In this document: positions 1 through 7,540 of the stretch, piece after piece
How the letters are laid out: every line of letters begins with the position of its first letter
Position numbering within the stretch: position 1 is the stretch's first letter
Assembly (NCBI RefSeq): GCF_026162645.1
Contig: NZ_JAOTBE010000001.1
Span: forward strand, 1 to 64,000
Direction of reading: 5' to 3'
Length of the DNA stretch: 64,000 nt
Origin: Paracoccus rhizosphaerae
Lineage (GTDB): Bacteria > Pseudomonadota > Alphaproteobacteria > Rhodobacterales > Rhodobacteraceae
Program-made: the position numbers and the translations under genes
The notes under the pieces: model-generated
The model's database searches: none
What the model was told of the DNA's origin: nothing
Seen by the model: only the letters and a program-made list of their open reading frames with translations

Positions 1-60
1 GCTGGTCAGCGCAATCCGCACTGCATCCTTGCGAAATTCATCCGTCCTGACTGTGCCCAT
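1..60 (-). CDS. IS3-family transposase OrfA, N-terminal fragment (runs off window)
   Basis: Read on the minus strand, the first 20 codons begin MGTVRTDEFRKDAVRIAL, the typical opening of IS3/IS911-type OrfA proteins, which carry a helix-turn-helix and bind the element ends. A good ribosome binding site (GAGGAG, centred about 72) lies just upstream of the ATG at 58-60. The rest of the gene lies outside the window, so whether it is intact is unknown. The family call rests on these 20 residues only. Confidence 0.6.
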   Translation of the reverse strand, partial: MGTVRTDEFRKDAVRIALTS

Positions 61-109
61 GGTTCATCTCCTCTGCTGCACATTACGTGGTCAAAGGAGC
101 GGCACCAAA

Positions 110-1156
110 CCGCGACAGGTCTATGGCGTGTCGACGCGGTCGCTGGATGACCTCGTGCAGGCCATGGGGTGAGGAGGATCAGGAAGACGTCCAGTGGACG
201 TCTTTCCCGACGAACGCGGCATCTCGAAGAGCCAGGTCAGCCGGCTTTGCGAGGATCGAGCCATTGTCCGCCATTGGTTCGAGGACAATGGCGAGGGACG
301 ATCTGGTTGATGCTTTCCTCACCCGCCCGATCGAGGGTGAATGGCACGCGCCATCGGGCTTGAACCGATGGCGCCACGATGGCGCGTCTCTGGATCGACG
401 CGACTTACCTCAAGGTGCGCCAAGGTGGGCGGATCGTCTCTGTCGCCGTGACGATCGCGGTGGGCGTGAACACCGACGGCCGGCGCGAAGTGTTGGGCAT
501 GGCGATCGGGGCCTCCGAGGCCGAGCCGTTCTGGACCGAGTTCCTACGCGATCTTGTGCGCCGTGGGCTCTCCGGCGTGAAGCTGGTGATCAGCGATGCG
601 CAGGAAGGCATCACGGCGGCCACGGCGCGGGTGCTGTCCACCACCTGGCAGCGCTGCCGGGTTCATTTCCAGCGCAATGCCTTGGCCCATGCTGGCAAGA
701 GCAGCCGCAGGGCAGTCTCGGCCTTCATCGCCACGGCCTTTGGTCAGCCGGATCACGCTACGGCAAAGGCTCAGTGGCGGCTGGTGGCGGACCAGATGCG
801 GCCCAAGCTACCGAAGCTGGCCATCCTCATGGATACGGCGGAGGAGGACGTGCTGGCTTACATGACCTTGCCCGCCCAGCACCGCGCGAAATTACACAGC
901 ACGAACCCGATTGAGCGCCTGAACGGCGAGATCAAGCAACGCACGGACGTCGTCGGCGCTCGGGCATTCCTTCGGACCGATGGCAGTCATGCCCTCGCTC
1001 CCCAACGAGGCCTCGATCCGGAGACTGGTGGGGGCGATCCTGATGGAGCAGACTGAGGAATGGACCGTCCAGCGCGGCCGTTACATGACGCTGGAAACGC
1101 TCGCGCCTGTCTGCGATGATGTCATGGTCAGCCTGCCTGCTGCGCAGCGAGACTGA
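110..1156 (+). pseudogene. decayed IS256-family (mutator) transposase
   Basis: Pieces of an IS256-type transposase are readable in order but in different frames. They are a QVYGVSTRSLDDLVQAM segment near 116-166, GISKSQVSRLCE near 229-264, a long core from 379 (LWIDATYLKV, then VGVNTDGRREVLG and HSTNPIERLNGEIK), and the C-terminal part ending LETLAPVCDD...PAAQRD at 1156. The DDE transposase core is mostly present, but the N-terminus is missing, cut where the IS3-type sequence begins. The frame is broken at four places (about 167-214, 265-310, 337-379 and 958-999) by extra segments of roughly 36-42 nt net. Three of these carry perfect 10-bp inverted repeats. The gene cannot make a full transposase. 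Confidence 0.8.
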
Positions 1157-1384
1157 TCAGCTCGGCCCTCGACAGAGCGCGAGGCCCATCGCCAGCTACA
1201 CCATCAGCTGGGACAGCATCGTAAGCTGATTGGCCTCCCATCGGCGAAACAGATGGGCGGGACCCAAGATGTTCACGATGGAGTCGACAGAAAGCTTCGC
1301 GTCAACTGTGAGCCGGTATCAGAAACGGGGCGATGCACCACTATACCGTGCTACATCACACCCTCTGCTGTAGGCCGCGCGAAA

Positions 1385-1455
1385 AAGTGCAAAAGGTTCG
1401 CGGCCAAAGTGCCCAACAACTTGACCGAAGTGCTCAAGCTGAATGACCAGCGACA
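1385..1455. repeat. three tandem ~22-bp repeats, right-end-like array of a Tn7/Tn5053-type transposon
   Basis: Three repeats start with AAGTGC at 1385, 1407 and 1428, spaced 22 and 21 bp. The later two contain TTGACC or ATGACC about 15 bp further on. The array ends in CGACA at 1451-1455. Tandem ~22-bp transposase (TnsB/TniB-type) binding sites running into a terminal ...ACA are the hallmark of Tn7 and Tn5053 family ends. The matching single repeat at 3102-3129 and the inverted copies from 1462 support this. No tnsA, tnsB or tnsC gene is visible. Confidence 0.5.
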
Positions 1456-1461
1456 ATGAAG

Positions 1462-1575
1462 TGTCGTTGGTCACGAATAATGAGCACTGCACGAATCTAA
1501 TGCATTGAAAAGGAACAGGCCTCTGCTGAACTTGGTCACTAAGGTGCGCACTATGGTCATCAAAACTTGGCACAT
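1462..1575. repeat. left-end-like array of a Tn7/Tn5053-type transposon
   Basis: Starting at TGTCG (1462), three spaced repeats of the form TGGTCA then ~9 nt then GCAC occur at about 1468, 1540 and 1553. They are inverted versions of the AAGTGC...TGACC units at 1385-1455 and 3102-3129. Three spaced sites at one end and abutting sites at the other is the Tn7 arrangement. Only 6 bp (ATGAAG) separate the CGACA at 1455 from the TGTCG at 1462, so two transposon ends meet head to head here. Confidence 0.5.
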
Positions 1576-1580
1576 GAGCA

Positions 1581-1609
1581 ACAAAGAAAAAGACCGGCCG
1601 AAGCCGGTC
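1581..1609 (-). terminator. intrinsic terminator downstream of the tniQ-like gene
   Basis: On the minus strand a perfect 7-bp stem (1592-1598 with 1603-1609, loop of 4 nt) is followed by TTTTTCTTTGT. This is a standard Rho-independent terminator placed 22 bp after the stop codon of the gene ending at 1631. Confidence 0.8.
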
Positions 1610-1630
1610 CATCCTGCGAAGTGTGTGATG

Positions 1631-3151
1631 TCAGCCTAAGTAAGGCGCGAGATCTGGTCGGCGATAGATCTTGCTGTGTGGACTCGGAAGCGGCAGGGCA
1701 TCAATCTGGAGTCGATTGAGCCGAGCTTGAACACTTTTAGCTTGAACGTGCTCGAAGTGGGCAAGGCGGCCAAGCGTCTCGTATCGAGAAAGAAAGTCAG
1801 CCATCGCTTCAGGGATGATGTACCGCTTGAGCTGGCGCGTTCGATGGTGCGGGAGACGGATGAAATTTATCATGCGCTCCCGTATGAGCAACGTCATGGT
1901 GCTGCTGCACACGTGAAGGAAATGTCTGGCGTCATCGATAGACCATCCCTCGATATCCGGTCGCTCGTAAAAATCACGCACCTCCTCCAGATCAAGGATG
2001 ATCGAGCGCAGGCCAAAGCAGCCAGCCTGGCTATGGACCTTCCTCAACCGCTTCTCCCAGATCAGTCGAAGAAGATCGACGAGTTGTACCTTGAAGATGA
2101 GAGGTGCTCGATCGATGGGAACCATGGTCTCATCGAGAGAATCAACCTGGAGTGCGCTGCCGATCATCCGGTCTACAAACTGCTCCAGGTCCGAAGGATG
2201 AAACCTCGGCACTTGCTTGGGGAAGTCGACGAATGGCTTCAGCCAGCCAGCATCAACGACCTTCTGCAAGGTTGCGGGACTTGCACCGATGCGCGGTGCC
2301 GCCTCCTTGAAGATGACCGTCTCGCCGTAGGTTTTCAGCCACGGATCCCACTCGCCACAAGGAATCCAAAGTTGCTTTGTCGGACGCGGTAAGTGTGGAA
2401 ACGCCCCTGTTTGGCGAATTGCTCTCAGTGCCGAGCACAAGCGTGCACGGGAAACATTTGCTGTCGTCGAGGCAGAGAGCGGTGAGTGTAATGCGCGCTG
2501 CGTTGTCTGTAGACCCAGCACCGCTTCACCGGTGCCGGTCGGATAATTCGCGATGATATAGCATCGGACTGCATCCCTCACCCGCTCTGAGCCGTCTGCG
2601 AGATCCATGCGTGTCAGGTAGCGGTGAAAGGGCATGAAGTCGTGCATGAAGCCCATGCCACCGCCCGAGGGGCCGTCCTGGGCCTCACGCATGGCTGCGT
2701 GTAGACCGTCTGGACCCTCACGGAGCGCAAGAAACCCCAGTTCACTAGCGGTCATAAGCTCAACCTGAGTAAGCATTCCCGCACGCGAGCGGCTTTTGTG
2801 CGAAAGGGTCAATCCCAGCGCAAAGCACAAGTTGCTCACAGTAGCGACGCCGATGTCATCAAGCCAGCCTGCCCTTTGGCCTGATCCGCCGCAGATGCGG
2901 CTGGCCATGTAAATCTCGTAGGGGCTCGCTGGAGCGGGCAAGACTGCTTCTGCTGCCGAAAAGATACTGACACGATGATCTGCCACTCCGCCTGCGGAGT
3001 CATACTTATGCCGAATATCAGCAGGTGCGGGCAGGTCGAAAAGCATGATCCGGTGCTGCGAACATGACCTGATGGAAACCGCCTGCCACCAGACGAATGC
3101 AAAGTGCTCAAGCTGAACGACCAGCGACAATTGCTTCAGTGGTGAGCCCAA
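1631..3151 (-). CDS. TniQ-like protein, 5'-truncated
   Basis: Open frame of 506 codons. Early in it, WWQAVSIRSCSQHR resembles the zinc-binding W-x-C-x-x-H segment of TniQ proteins (target-site selectors of Tn5053 and Tn7-like transposons). A later stretch, IGASPATLQKVVDAGWLKP, has helix-turn-helix character like the C-terminal part of rhodobacteral TniQ proteins. The usual TniQ N-terminus is missing; instead the first residues (up to about VQLEHF) are translated from the transposon right-end repeat, so the listed start is probably not native. A terminator follows. The family assignment is by resemblance and moderate. A solitary truncated tniQ without tnsABC is unlikely to be active. Confidence 0.5.
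   Translation of the reverse strand: MGSPLKQLSLVVQLEHFAFVWWQAVSIRSCSQHRIMLFDLPAPADIRHKYDSAGGVADHRVSIFSAAEAVLPAPASPYEIYMASRICGGSGQRAGWLDDIGVATVSNLCFALGLTLSHKSRSRAGMLTQVELMTASELGFLALREGPDGLHAAMREAQDGPSGGGMGFMHDFMPFHRYLTRMDLADGSERVRDAVRCYIIANYPTGTGEAVLGLQTTQRALHSPLSASTTANVSRARLCSALRAIRQTGAFPHLPRPTKQLWIPCGEWDPWLKTYGETVIFKEAAPRIGASPATLQKVVDAGWLKPFVDFPKQVPRFHPSDLEQFVDRMIGSALQVDSLDETMVPIDRAPLIFKVQLVDLLRLIWEKRLRKVHSQAGCFGLRSIILDLEEVRDFYERPDIEGWSIDDARHFLHVCSSTMTLLIRERMINFIRLPHHRTRQLKRYIIPEAMADFLSRYETLGRLAHFEHVQAKSVQARLNRLQIDALPLPSPHSKIYRRPDLAPYLG
3102..3129. repeat. right-end terminal repeat of the tniQ-bearing remnant
   Basis: AAGTGCTCAAGCTGA...GACCAGCGACA matches the repeat at 1428-1455 with a single base change. 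It ends in CGACA, the inverse of TGTCG at 1462. It lies within the 5' part of the tniQ-like frame. Confidence 0.55.
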
Positions 3152-3215
3152 CAGGATTCGAACCTGTGACCCACTGATTAAAAGTCAGTTGCTCTACCAA
3201 CTGAGCTATGGGCCC
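3140..3215 (-). tRNA. tRNA-Lys(TTT)
   Basis: The reverse strand folds as a 76-nt tRNA. The acceptor GGGCCCA pairs with TGGGCTC, the D arm holds AGCTCAGTTGGTAGAGC, the anticodon loop CTTTTAA has anticodon TTT, the T arm has GGTTCGAATCC, and the 3' CCA is encoded. It lies divergent from dapF and 10 bp from the right end of the transposon remnant. Confidence 0.97.
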
Positions 3216-3310
3216 ATCACGAGGCGCTACCTAGGGGGGGTGGCCGGCGAGGTCAAGGCAAAAAATGAACTCTCTGGCGGAATCGTTCCCGCGGGCCTAT
3301 ATCGCCCGCC

Positions 3311-4138
3311 ATGACACAGGATTTCCCAGCAGGCCTGCCGTTCCTGAAGATGCACGGCCTTGGCAACGATTTCGTGATACTGGACCTGCGCGGAGGGGTG
3401 GCCCGTCCGGCAGCCGGCCTTGTCGCACGCATCGCCGACCGGCATCGCGGGATCGGCTTTGACCAACTTGCGGGGATCGAGGATGCGGATGACGCGGACG
3501 CGCGGCTTGTCTTCTGGAACGCCGATGGCTCGCTCAGCGCGGCCTGCGGGAACGCGACGCGCTGCATCGCGCGTCTGCTGATGGATCAGACCGGCCGTGA
3601 CAGGCTGCGGCTACGCACCGATCACGGGCTGCTGCTGGCCGAGGATGCGGGTGGTGGCCTGACCCGAGTGAACATGGGGCCGCCGGTGCTGGACTGGCAG
3701 GGCATCCCGTTGGCGGGCGAGGTCGATGTCGATCACCTGCCCATCGACGGCGATCCGGTCGCCACCGGCATGGGCAATCCGCATGTCACGTTCTTCGTGG
3801 CCGACGCGGCGGCGGTCGAACTGGACCGCTTCGGCCCCGCGATGGAGCATCATCCGCTCTATCCCCAGCGGACGAATGTCGAGATCGTGCAGGTCTTGTC
3901 GCGGGGCGAGATCCTGCTGCGCATCTGGGAACGGGGAACGGGGCCGACGCTGGCGTCGGGGTCCTGTTCCTGTGCAGCGGTCGTGGCGGCGGCGCGGCGC
4001 GGCCTGACGGGGCGGCGCGTGACGGTGAACGTACCGGGCGGGCGGCTGCTGATCGACTGGCGCGACGACGGCGTCTGGATGGAAGGTCCGACGGCGCTGG
4101 TCTTCCGCGGCAGCCTCGACCCCGAGTGGCTGGCATGA
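3311..4138 (+). CDS. dapF: diaminopimelate epimerase
   Basis: Converts LL- to meso-diaminopimelate for lysine and peptidoglycan synthesis, without cofactor, using two cysteines. The family signatures KMHGLGNDF near the N-terminus, NADGS followed by ACGNATRC (first catalytic Cys), GMGNPHVTFF and ERGTGPTLAS are all present, and 275 residues is normal. The second active-site motif, usually ACGTGAC or ACGSGAC, reads ASGSCSC: the expected cysteine is Ser, with cysteines 3 and 5 residues later. Either the lineage uses a shifted Cys or the enzyme is altered. The gene overlaps mtaB by ATGA, so the two are translationally coupled. No strong ribosome binding site precedes the ATG. Confidence 0.9.
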   Translation: MTQDFPAGLPFLKMHGLGNDFVILDLRGGVARPAAGLVARIADRHRGIGFDQLAGIEDADDADARLVFWNADGSLSAACGNATRCIARLLMDQTGRDRLRLRTDHGLLLAEDAGGGLTRVNMGPPVLDWQGIPLAGEVDVDHLPIDGDPVATGMGNPHVTFFVADAAAVELDRFGPAMEHHPLYPQRTNVEIVQVLSRGEILLRIWERGTGPTLASGSCSCAAVVAAARRGLTGRRVTVNVPGGRLLIDWRDDGVWMEGPTALVFRGSLDPEWLA

Positions 4139-5388
4139 GCGCGCCGGTCTTCTCGACCCTCGGCTGCCGGCTGAACGCCTACGAATCCGAGGCCATGCGA
4201 GAGATGGCCAAGGCCGCGGGCCTGTCGGGTGCCGTCGTCGTCAACACCTGCGCAGTGACGGCCGAGGCCGTGCGCAAGGCCCGGCAAGAGATTCGGCGGC
4301 TGGCGCGCGAAAACCCGGGTGCGCCGGTGATCGTCACCGGCTGCGCCGCCCAGACCGAGCCCGAGACCTTCGCCGCCATGCCCGAGGTCACCAAGGTCAT
4401 CGGCAATCACGAGAAGATGCAGCCTGCCACCTGGGCATCCCTGCGCGCCCCTGACCTGATCGGCGACACGGAGAAGGTCGTCGTCGACGACATCATGTCG
4501 GTGACCGAAACGGCGGGTCACCTGATCGACGGTTTCGGCCGCCACCGGGCCTATGTCCAGGTCCAGAATGGCTGCGACCACCGCTGCACCTTCTGCATCA
4601 TCCCCTTCGGGCGCGGCAATTCCCGCAGCGTGCCCGCGGGTGTGGTGGTCGAACAGATCAAGCGCCTGGTCGGGCGGGGCTTCAACGAGGTCGTCCTGAC
4701 CGGCGTCGACCTGACCAGTTGGGGCGCCGACCTGCCCGGCACCCCGCGCCTTGGCGACTTGGTGATGCGCATCCTGCGCCTGGTGCCGGACCTGCCGCGG
4801 CTGCGCATCAGCTCGATAGATTCGATTGAGGCGGACGAGAACCTGATGCTGGCCATCGCGACCGAACCGCGCCTGATGCCGCATCTGCACCTGTCGCTGC
4901 AGGCGGGCGATGACATGATCCTCAAGCGGATGAAGCGCCGCCATCTGCGCGACGACGCGATCGCCTTCTGCGAGGAGGCGCGGCGCCTTCGTCCCGACAT
5001 GGTGTTCGGGGCCGACATCATCGCGGGTTTCCCGACCGAAACCGAGGCGATGTTTGAAAATAGCGTGAAGCTGGTCGGCGACTGCGGGCTGACCTTCCTG
5101 CACGTGTTTCCCTATTCCGCGCGCAAGGGCACGCCTGCGGCACGCATGCCGGCGGTCAAGGGGGCGGTGATCCGCGATCGGGCGGCGCGGCTGCGTGCGG
5201 CCGGCGATGTGGCGCTGCGGGTGCATCTGGACGCGCAGGTCGGGCAGGTGCACCGCGTGCTGACCGAGGGGCCGCGGATCGGCCGGACCGCGCAGTTCAC
5301 CGAGGTGGCCTTCGACCACGACCAGCCCGAGGGTGCGCTGATCGACCTGCGCATCGGTGGTCACGACGGGCGGCGGCTGGTGGCCTGA
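4135..5388 (+). CDS. mtaB: tRNA t6A37 methylthiotransferase
   Basis: Radical-SAM enzyme adding a methylthio group to N6-threonylcarbamoyladenosine 37 of tRNA. The N-terminal MTTase domain has its three cluster-binding cysteines (GCRLN Cys11, NTCAVT Cys39, TGCAAQ Cys70). The radical-SAM C-x3-C-x2-C motif is CDHRCTFC (Cys147, 151, 154). FGADIIAGFPTET and FLHVFPYSARKGT are typical later motifs, and a short TRAM-like tail follows. The 417 residues are family length. I chose the ATG at 4135, which overlaps the dapF stop; an in-frame ATG at 4126 would add three residues. Confidence 0.93.
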   Translation: MSAPVFSTLGCRLNAYESEAMREMAKAAGLSGAVVVNTCAVTAEAVRKARQEIRRLARENPGAPVIVTGCAAQTEPETFAAMPEVTKVIGNHEKMQPATWASLRAPDLIGDTEKVVVDDIMSVTETAGHLIDGFGRHRAYVQVQNGCDHRCTFCIIPFGRGNSRSVPAGVVVEQIKRLVGRGFNEVVLTGVDLTSWGADLPGTPRLGDLVMRILRLVPDLPRLRISSIDSIEADENLMLAIATEPRLMPHLHLSLQAGDDMILKRMKRRHLRDDAIAFCEEARRLRPDMVFGADIIAGFPTETEAMFENSVKLVGDCGLTFLHVFPYSARKGTPAARMPAVKGAVIRDRAARLRAAGDVALRVHLDAQVGQVHRVLTEGPRIGRTAQFTEVAFDHDQPEGALIDLRIGGHDGRRLVA

Positions 5389-5398
5389 GCCGGGGCCG

Positions 5399-5467
5399 GG
5401 CAGGGGGCGCTGCCTCGTCCTTCCGACTCCCCCGGAGTATCGCGGCAAAGAAGATGACCCGGGTTGT
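5399..5467. repeat. GC-rich dispersed palindromic repeat, copy A (diverged)
   Basis: On the reverse strand it reads GATACTCCGGGGGAGTC and then a C- and G-rich inverted segment. It is distantly like the better-matched intergenic repeats at 28619-28660 and 41841-41889 (AAATATCC then G-run, GTCC, G-run, C-run). It fills most of the gap between mtaB and the next gene. Membership in the same repeat family is tentative. Confidence 0.3.
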
Positions 5468-5516
5468 CCAGGCCGCGCGAGCGTCCTAGCCTCCACGTCA
5501 ATGGAGGAGGTGGACC

Positions 5517-6419
5517 GTGATCTTGTGGACGCATGGCAGCGCGACCGGGCATGTGACGCCCGAAGGGCATCCCGAACAGGTGGCGCGCTATGGCGCCGTC
5601 ATGGCCGCGCTGGAGGATCTGGCGCTGGACCGGCGCGAGGCTCCGCTGGCCGATGACGCCGACGTTCTGCGATGCCATCCGGCCAGCTATCTTCACGGGC
5701 TCCGGGCGGGGGGCACCCGAATGCTGGATGCCGACACCTATCAGTCGCCGGGCAGCTTCGACTCCGCGATGCGGGCCGTGGGTGGGGCCTGCGCGGCGGT
5801 CGATGCCGTCCTGTCGGGCCAGGCGCAGCGGGCCTTCGTCGCCATGCGACCGCCGGGGCATCACGCCGAGCGGGAGACCGCAATGGGATTCTGCCTGTTG
5901 GGCACGGTGGCCATCGCAACCATGCGGGCGCTGGAACATCACGGTTTGGAGCGGGTGGCGGTGCTGGATTTCGACGTCCATCACGGCAACGGGACGCAGG
6001 ACCTGCTGTGGGACGAGGGGCGGGCGTTCTTTGCGTCCAGCCACCAGATGCCGCTTTATCCGGGTAGCGGGGCGGCGTCGGAAACCGGCGCGCATGGTCA
6101 GGTCATGAACGTGCCGCTGCCGCCCGGATCTGATGGCCGGCTGGCCCGTCAAGTCTGGGACGACATCCTGGCTCGTGCGCTGGCGCACCGGCCGCAGCTG
6201 GTGATCCTGTCCGCGGGGTTTGACGCGCATGCCGCCGACCCGCTGGCGCAGCTGGAATGGGACGAGGACGATTTCGCGGCCATCACCCGCGCCATCTGCG
6301 ACATGTCGACCGACTGCGGGGCCCCGGTGGTATCCTGCCTGGAAGGTGGCTATGATCTGGCGGCTCTGGGACGCTCGGTGCGGGCCCATGTCGAAGTTCT
6401 GATGGAGGCCGCTGAATGA
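5517..6419 (+). CDS. histone deacetylase family protein (acetylpolyamine/acetoin-utilisation type hydrolase)
   Basis: Zinc-dependent deacetylase of the arginase/HDAC fold; the bacterial substrate cannot be fixed from sequence and may be an acetylated polyamine or a protein lysine. Motifs are RPPGHHAE (active-site His115/His116), DFDVHHGNGTQ (zinc ligands Asp153, His155), SAGFDAHAADPL (third zinc ligand Asp) and LEGGYD near the C-terminus. The 300 residues are normal. The start is GTG at 5517, six bases after a strong GGAGGAGG. The gene overlaps xseB by 4 bp, and the HDAC-xseB-ispA-dxs order suggests one operon. Confidence 0.88.
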   Translation: MILWTHGSATGHVTPEGHPEQVARYGAVMAALEDLALDRREAPLADDADVLRCHPASYLHGLRAGGTRMLDADTYQSPGSFDSAMRAVGGACAAVDAVLSGQAQRAFVAMRPPGHHAERETAMGFCLLGTVAIATMRALEHHGLERVAVLDFDVHHGNGTQDLLWDEGRAFFASSHQMPLYPGSGAASETGAHGQVMNVPLPPGSDGRLARQVWDDILARALAHRPQLVILSAGFDAHAADPLAQLEWDEDDFAAITRAICDMSTDCGAPVVSCLEGGYDLAALGRSVRAHVEVLMEAAE

Positions 6420-6652
6420 GCGATATCAAAACCCTCTCGTTCGAGGAGGCCATGCGCGAGCTGGAGGCCACGGTCGGCAAGCTAGAAACCGGCGAGGCGA
6501 CGCTGGAGGAATCGATCAAGCTGTATGAACGCGGCGCGGCGTTGCGCGCGCATTGCGAGGCGCGCCTGCGCGAGGCCGAGGAGCGGGTCGAGAAGATCAC
6601 CTTGGCCGCCAATGGCCAACCGACGGGAACCGAGCCGGCCGAGGGCCTGTGA
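6416..6652 (+). CDS. xseB: exodeoxyribonuclease VII small subunit
   Basis: 78-residue helical protein with the family pattern SFEEAMRELEATVGKLETGEATLEESIKLYERG (read in two parts), which forms the coiled-coil partner of XseA in single-strand DNA degradation. The ATG overlaps the stop of the upstream HDAC gene, and its stop shares one base with the ispA start. The catalytic subunit gene xseA is not in the window. Confidence 0.93.
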   Translation: MSDIKTLSFEEAMRELEATVGKLETGEATLEESIKLYERGAALRAHCEARLREAEERVEKITLAANGQPTGTEPAEGL

Positions 6653-7515
6653 TGGAGGAAAGCCTGGCCCGGGTCCGGGCCGACGTGCAGGCCGAACTGG
6701 ATCGCGTCATCGATGCCCTGCCGGCGGGTGAACTGGCAGATGCAATGCGCTATGCCGTGCAAGGCGGCAAGCGGCTGCGGGCGTTCCTGGTGATGGAGTC
6801 GGCGCGGCTGCACGGTGTTGCCGATGCGGCGGCGCTTCCGGTCGCCGCCGCGATCGAGGCGCTGCACGCCTACAGCCTTGTTCACGACGACCTGCCGGCG
6901 ATGGATGACGACGACCTGCGCCGCGGCCTGCCCACGGTGCATGTGCGCTGGTCGGAAGCCACCGCGATCCTGGCGGGCGATGCGTTGCAGACGCTGGCCT
7001 TCCAGCTGCTGGCGGATGACCGGATCGGACCGTCTGACGCCCGACTGCGGCTGGTCGGCGCCATGGCGCGCGCGGCCGGGGCCAGGGGAATGGTCTGGGG
7101 CCAGGCGCTGGACATCGCGGCCGAAACGGCCGGAGCGCCCCCGGACCTGGACGCGATCAAGATGCTGCAGGGCGGCAAGACCGGCGCCCTGATCCGTTTC
7201 GCCGCGACCGCGGGGCCGTTGATCGCCGGCGATGATCCCGCCGCGCTGGACCGCTATGCCGAGGCGCTTGGGCTGGCCTTCCAGATCGCCGACGATATCC
7301 TGGACGTGACCGGGGACGAGGCTGTGACGGGCAAGCGCGTAGGCAAGGACGCCGACGCCCGCAAGGCCACCTTCGTGTCTTTGCTGGGCCTGTCCGGTGC
7401 GCAAGCCGAGGCGCGCCGCCTTGTCGCCGTCAGCGAAGCCGCGCTGGCCGATTATGGTGGCGCGGCCCGGAACTTGCACGACCTTGCGCGCTTCGTTATC
7501 GAGCGCGACACCTGA
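6652..7515 (+). CDS. ispA: polyprenyl diphosphate synthase (farnesyl/geranylgeranyl type)
   Basis: Condenses isopentenyl diphosphate onto allylic diphosphates to give C15-C20 prenyl diphosphates. It has the first aspartate-rich motif [16 protein letters not shown] (about residues 78-92) and the second, QIADDILD (about 213-220), plus the GGKRLR and GGKTGAL substrate-binding segments. The 287 residues from the ATG at 6652 are typical for IspA; the start overlaps the xseB stop (TGATG). The dxs gene, for the first MEP-pathway step, lies 25 bp downstream, so precursor and chain synthesis are co-expressed. Product chain length (C15 versus C20) cannot be settled from sequence alone. Confidence 0.9.
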   Translation: MEESLARVRADVQAELDRVIDALPAGELADAMRYAVQGGKRLRAFLVMESARLHGVADAAALPVAAAIEALHAYSLVHDDLPAMDDDDLRRGLPTVHVRWSEATAILAGDALQTLAFQLLADDRIGPSDARLRLVGAMARAAGARGMVWGQALDIAAETAGAPPDLDAIKMLQGGKTGALIRFAATAGPLIAGDDPAALDRYAEALGLAFQIADDILDVTGDEAVTGKRVGKDADARKATFVSLLGLSGAQAEARRLVAVSEAALADYGGAARNLHDLARFVIERDT

Positions 7516-7540
7516 ACGCCCGCCCGAAGGAGGGCCAGCC

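Larger units (their letters stand above)
1462..3129. mobile_element. internally deleted Tn7/Tn5053-like remnant carrying only a tniQ-like gene
   Basis: The segment begins TGTCG and ends CGACA (3125-3129), has related inverted sub-repeats at both ends, and contains a single open frame resembling TniQ. Its right end lies 10 bp from the 3' end of a tRNA-Lys gene. TniQ/TnsD proteins select targets for Tn7-like elements, some of which use tRNA genes as home sites. The transposition genes are absent and the tniQ frame runs straight into the right-end repeat, which suggests an internal deletion. No clear target duplication is visible. Confidence 0.45.

Noticed and set aside
1253-1612. Short frames between the IS256 relic and the tniQ-like gene
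   Set aside because: They run through the transposon-end repeats and the terminator, with no family likeness.
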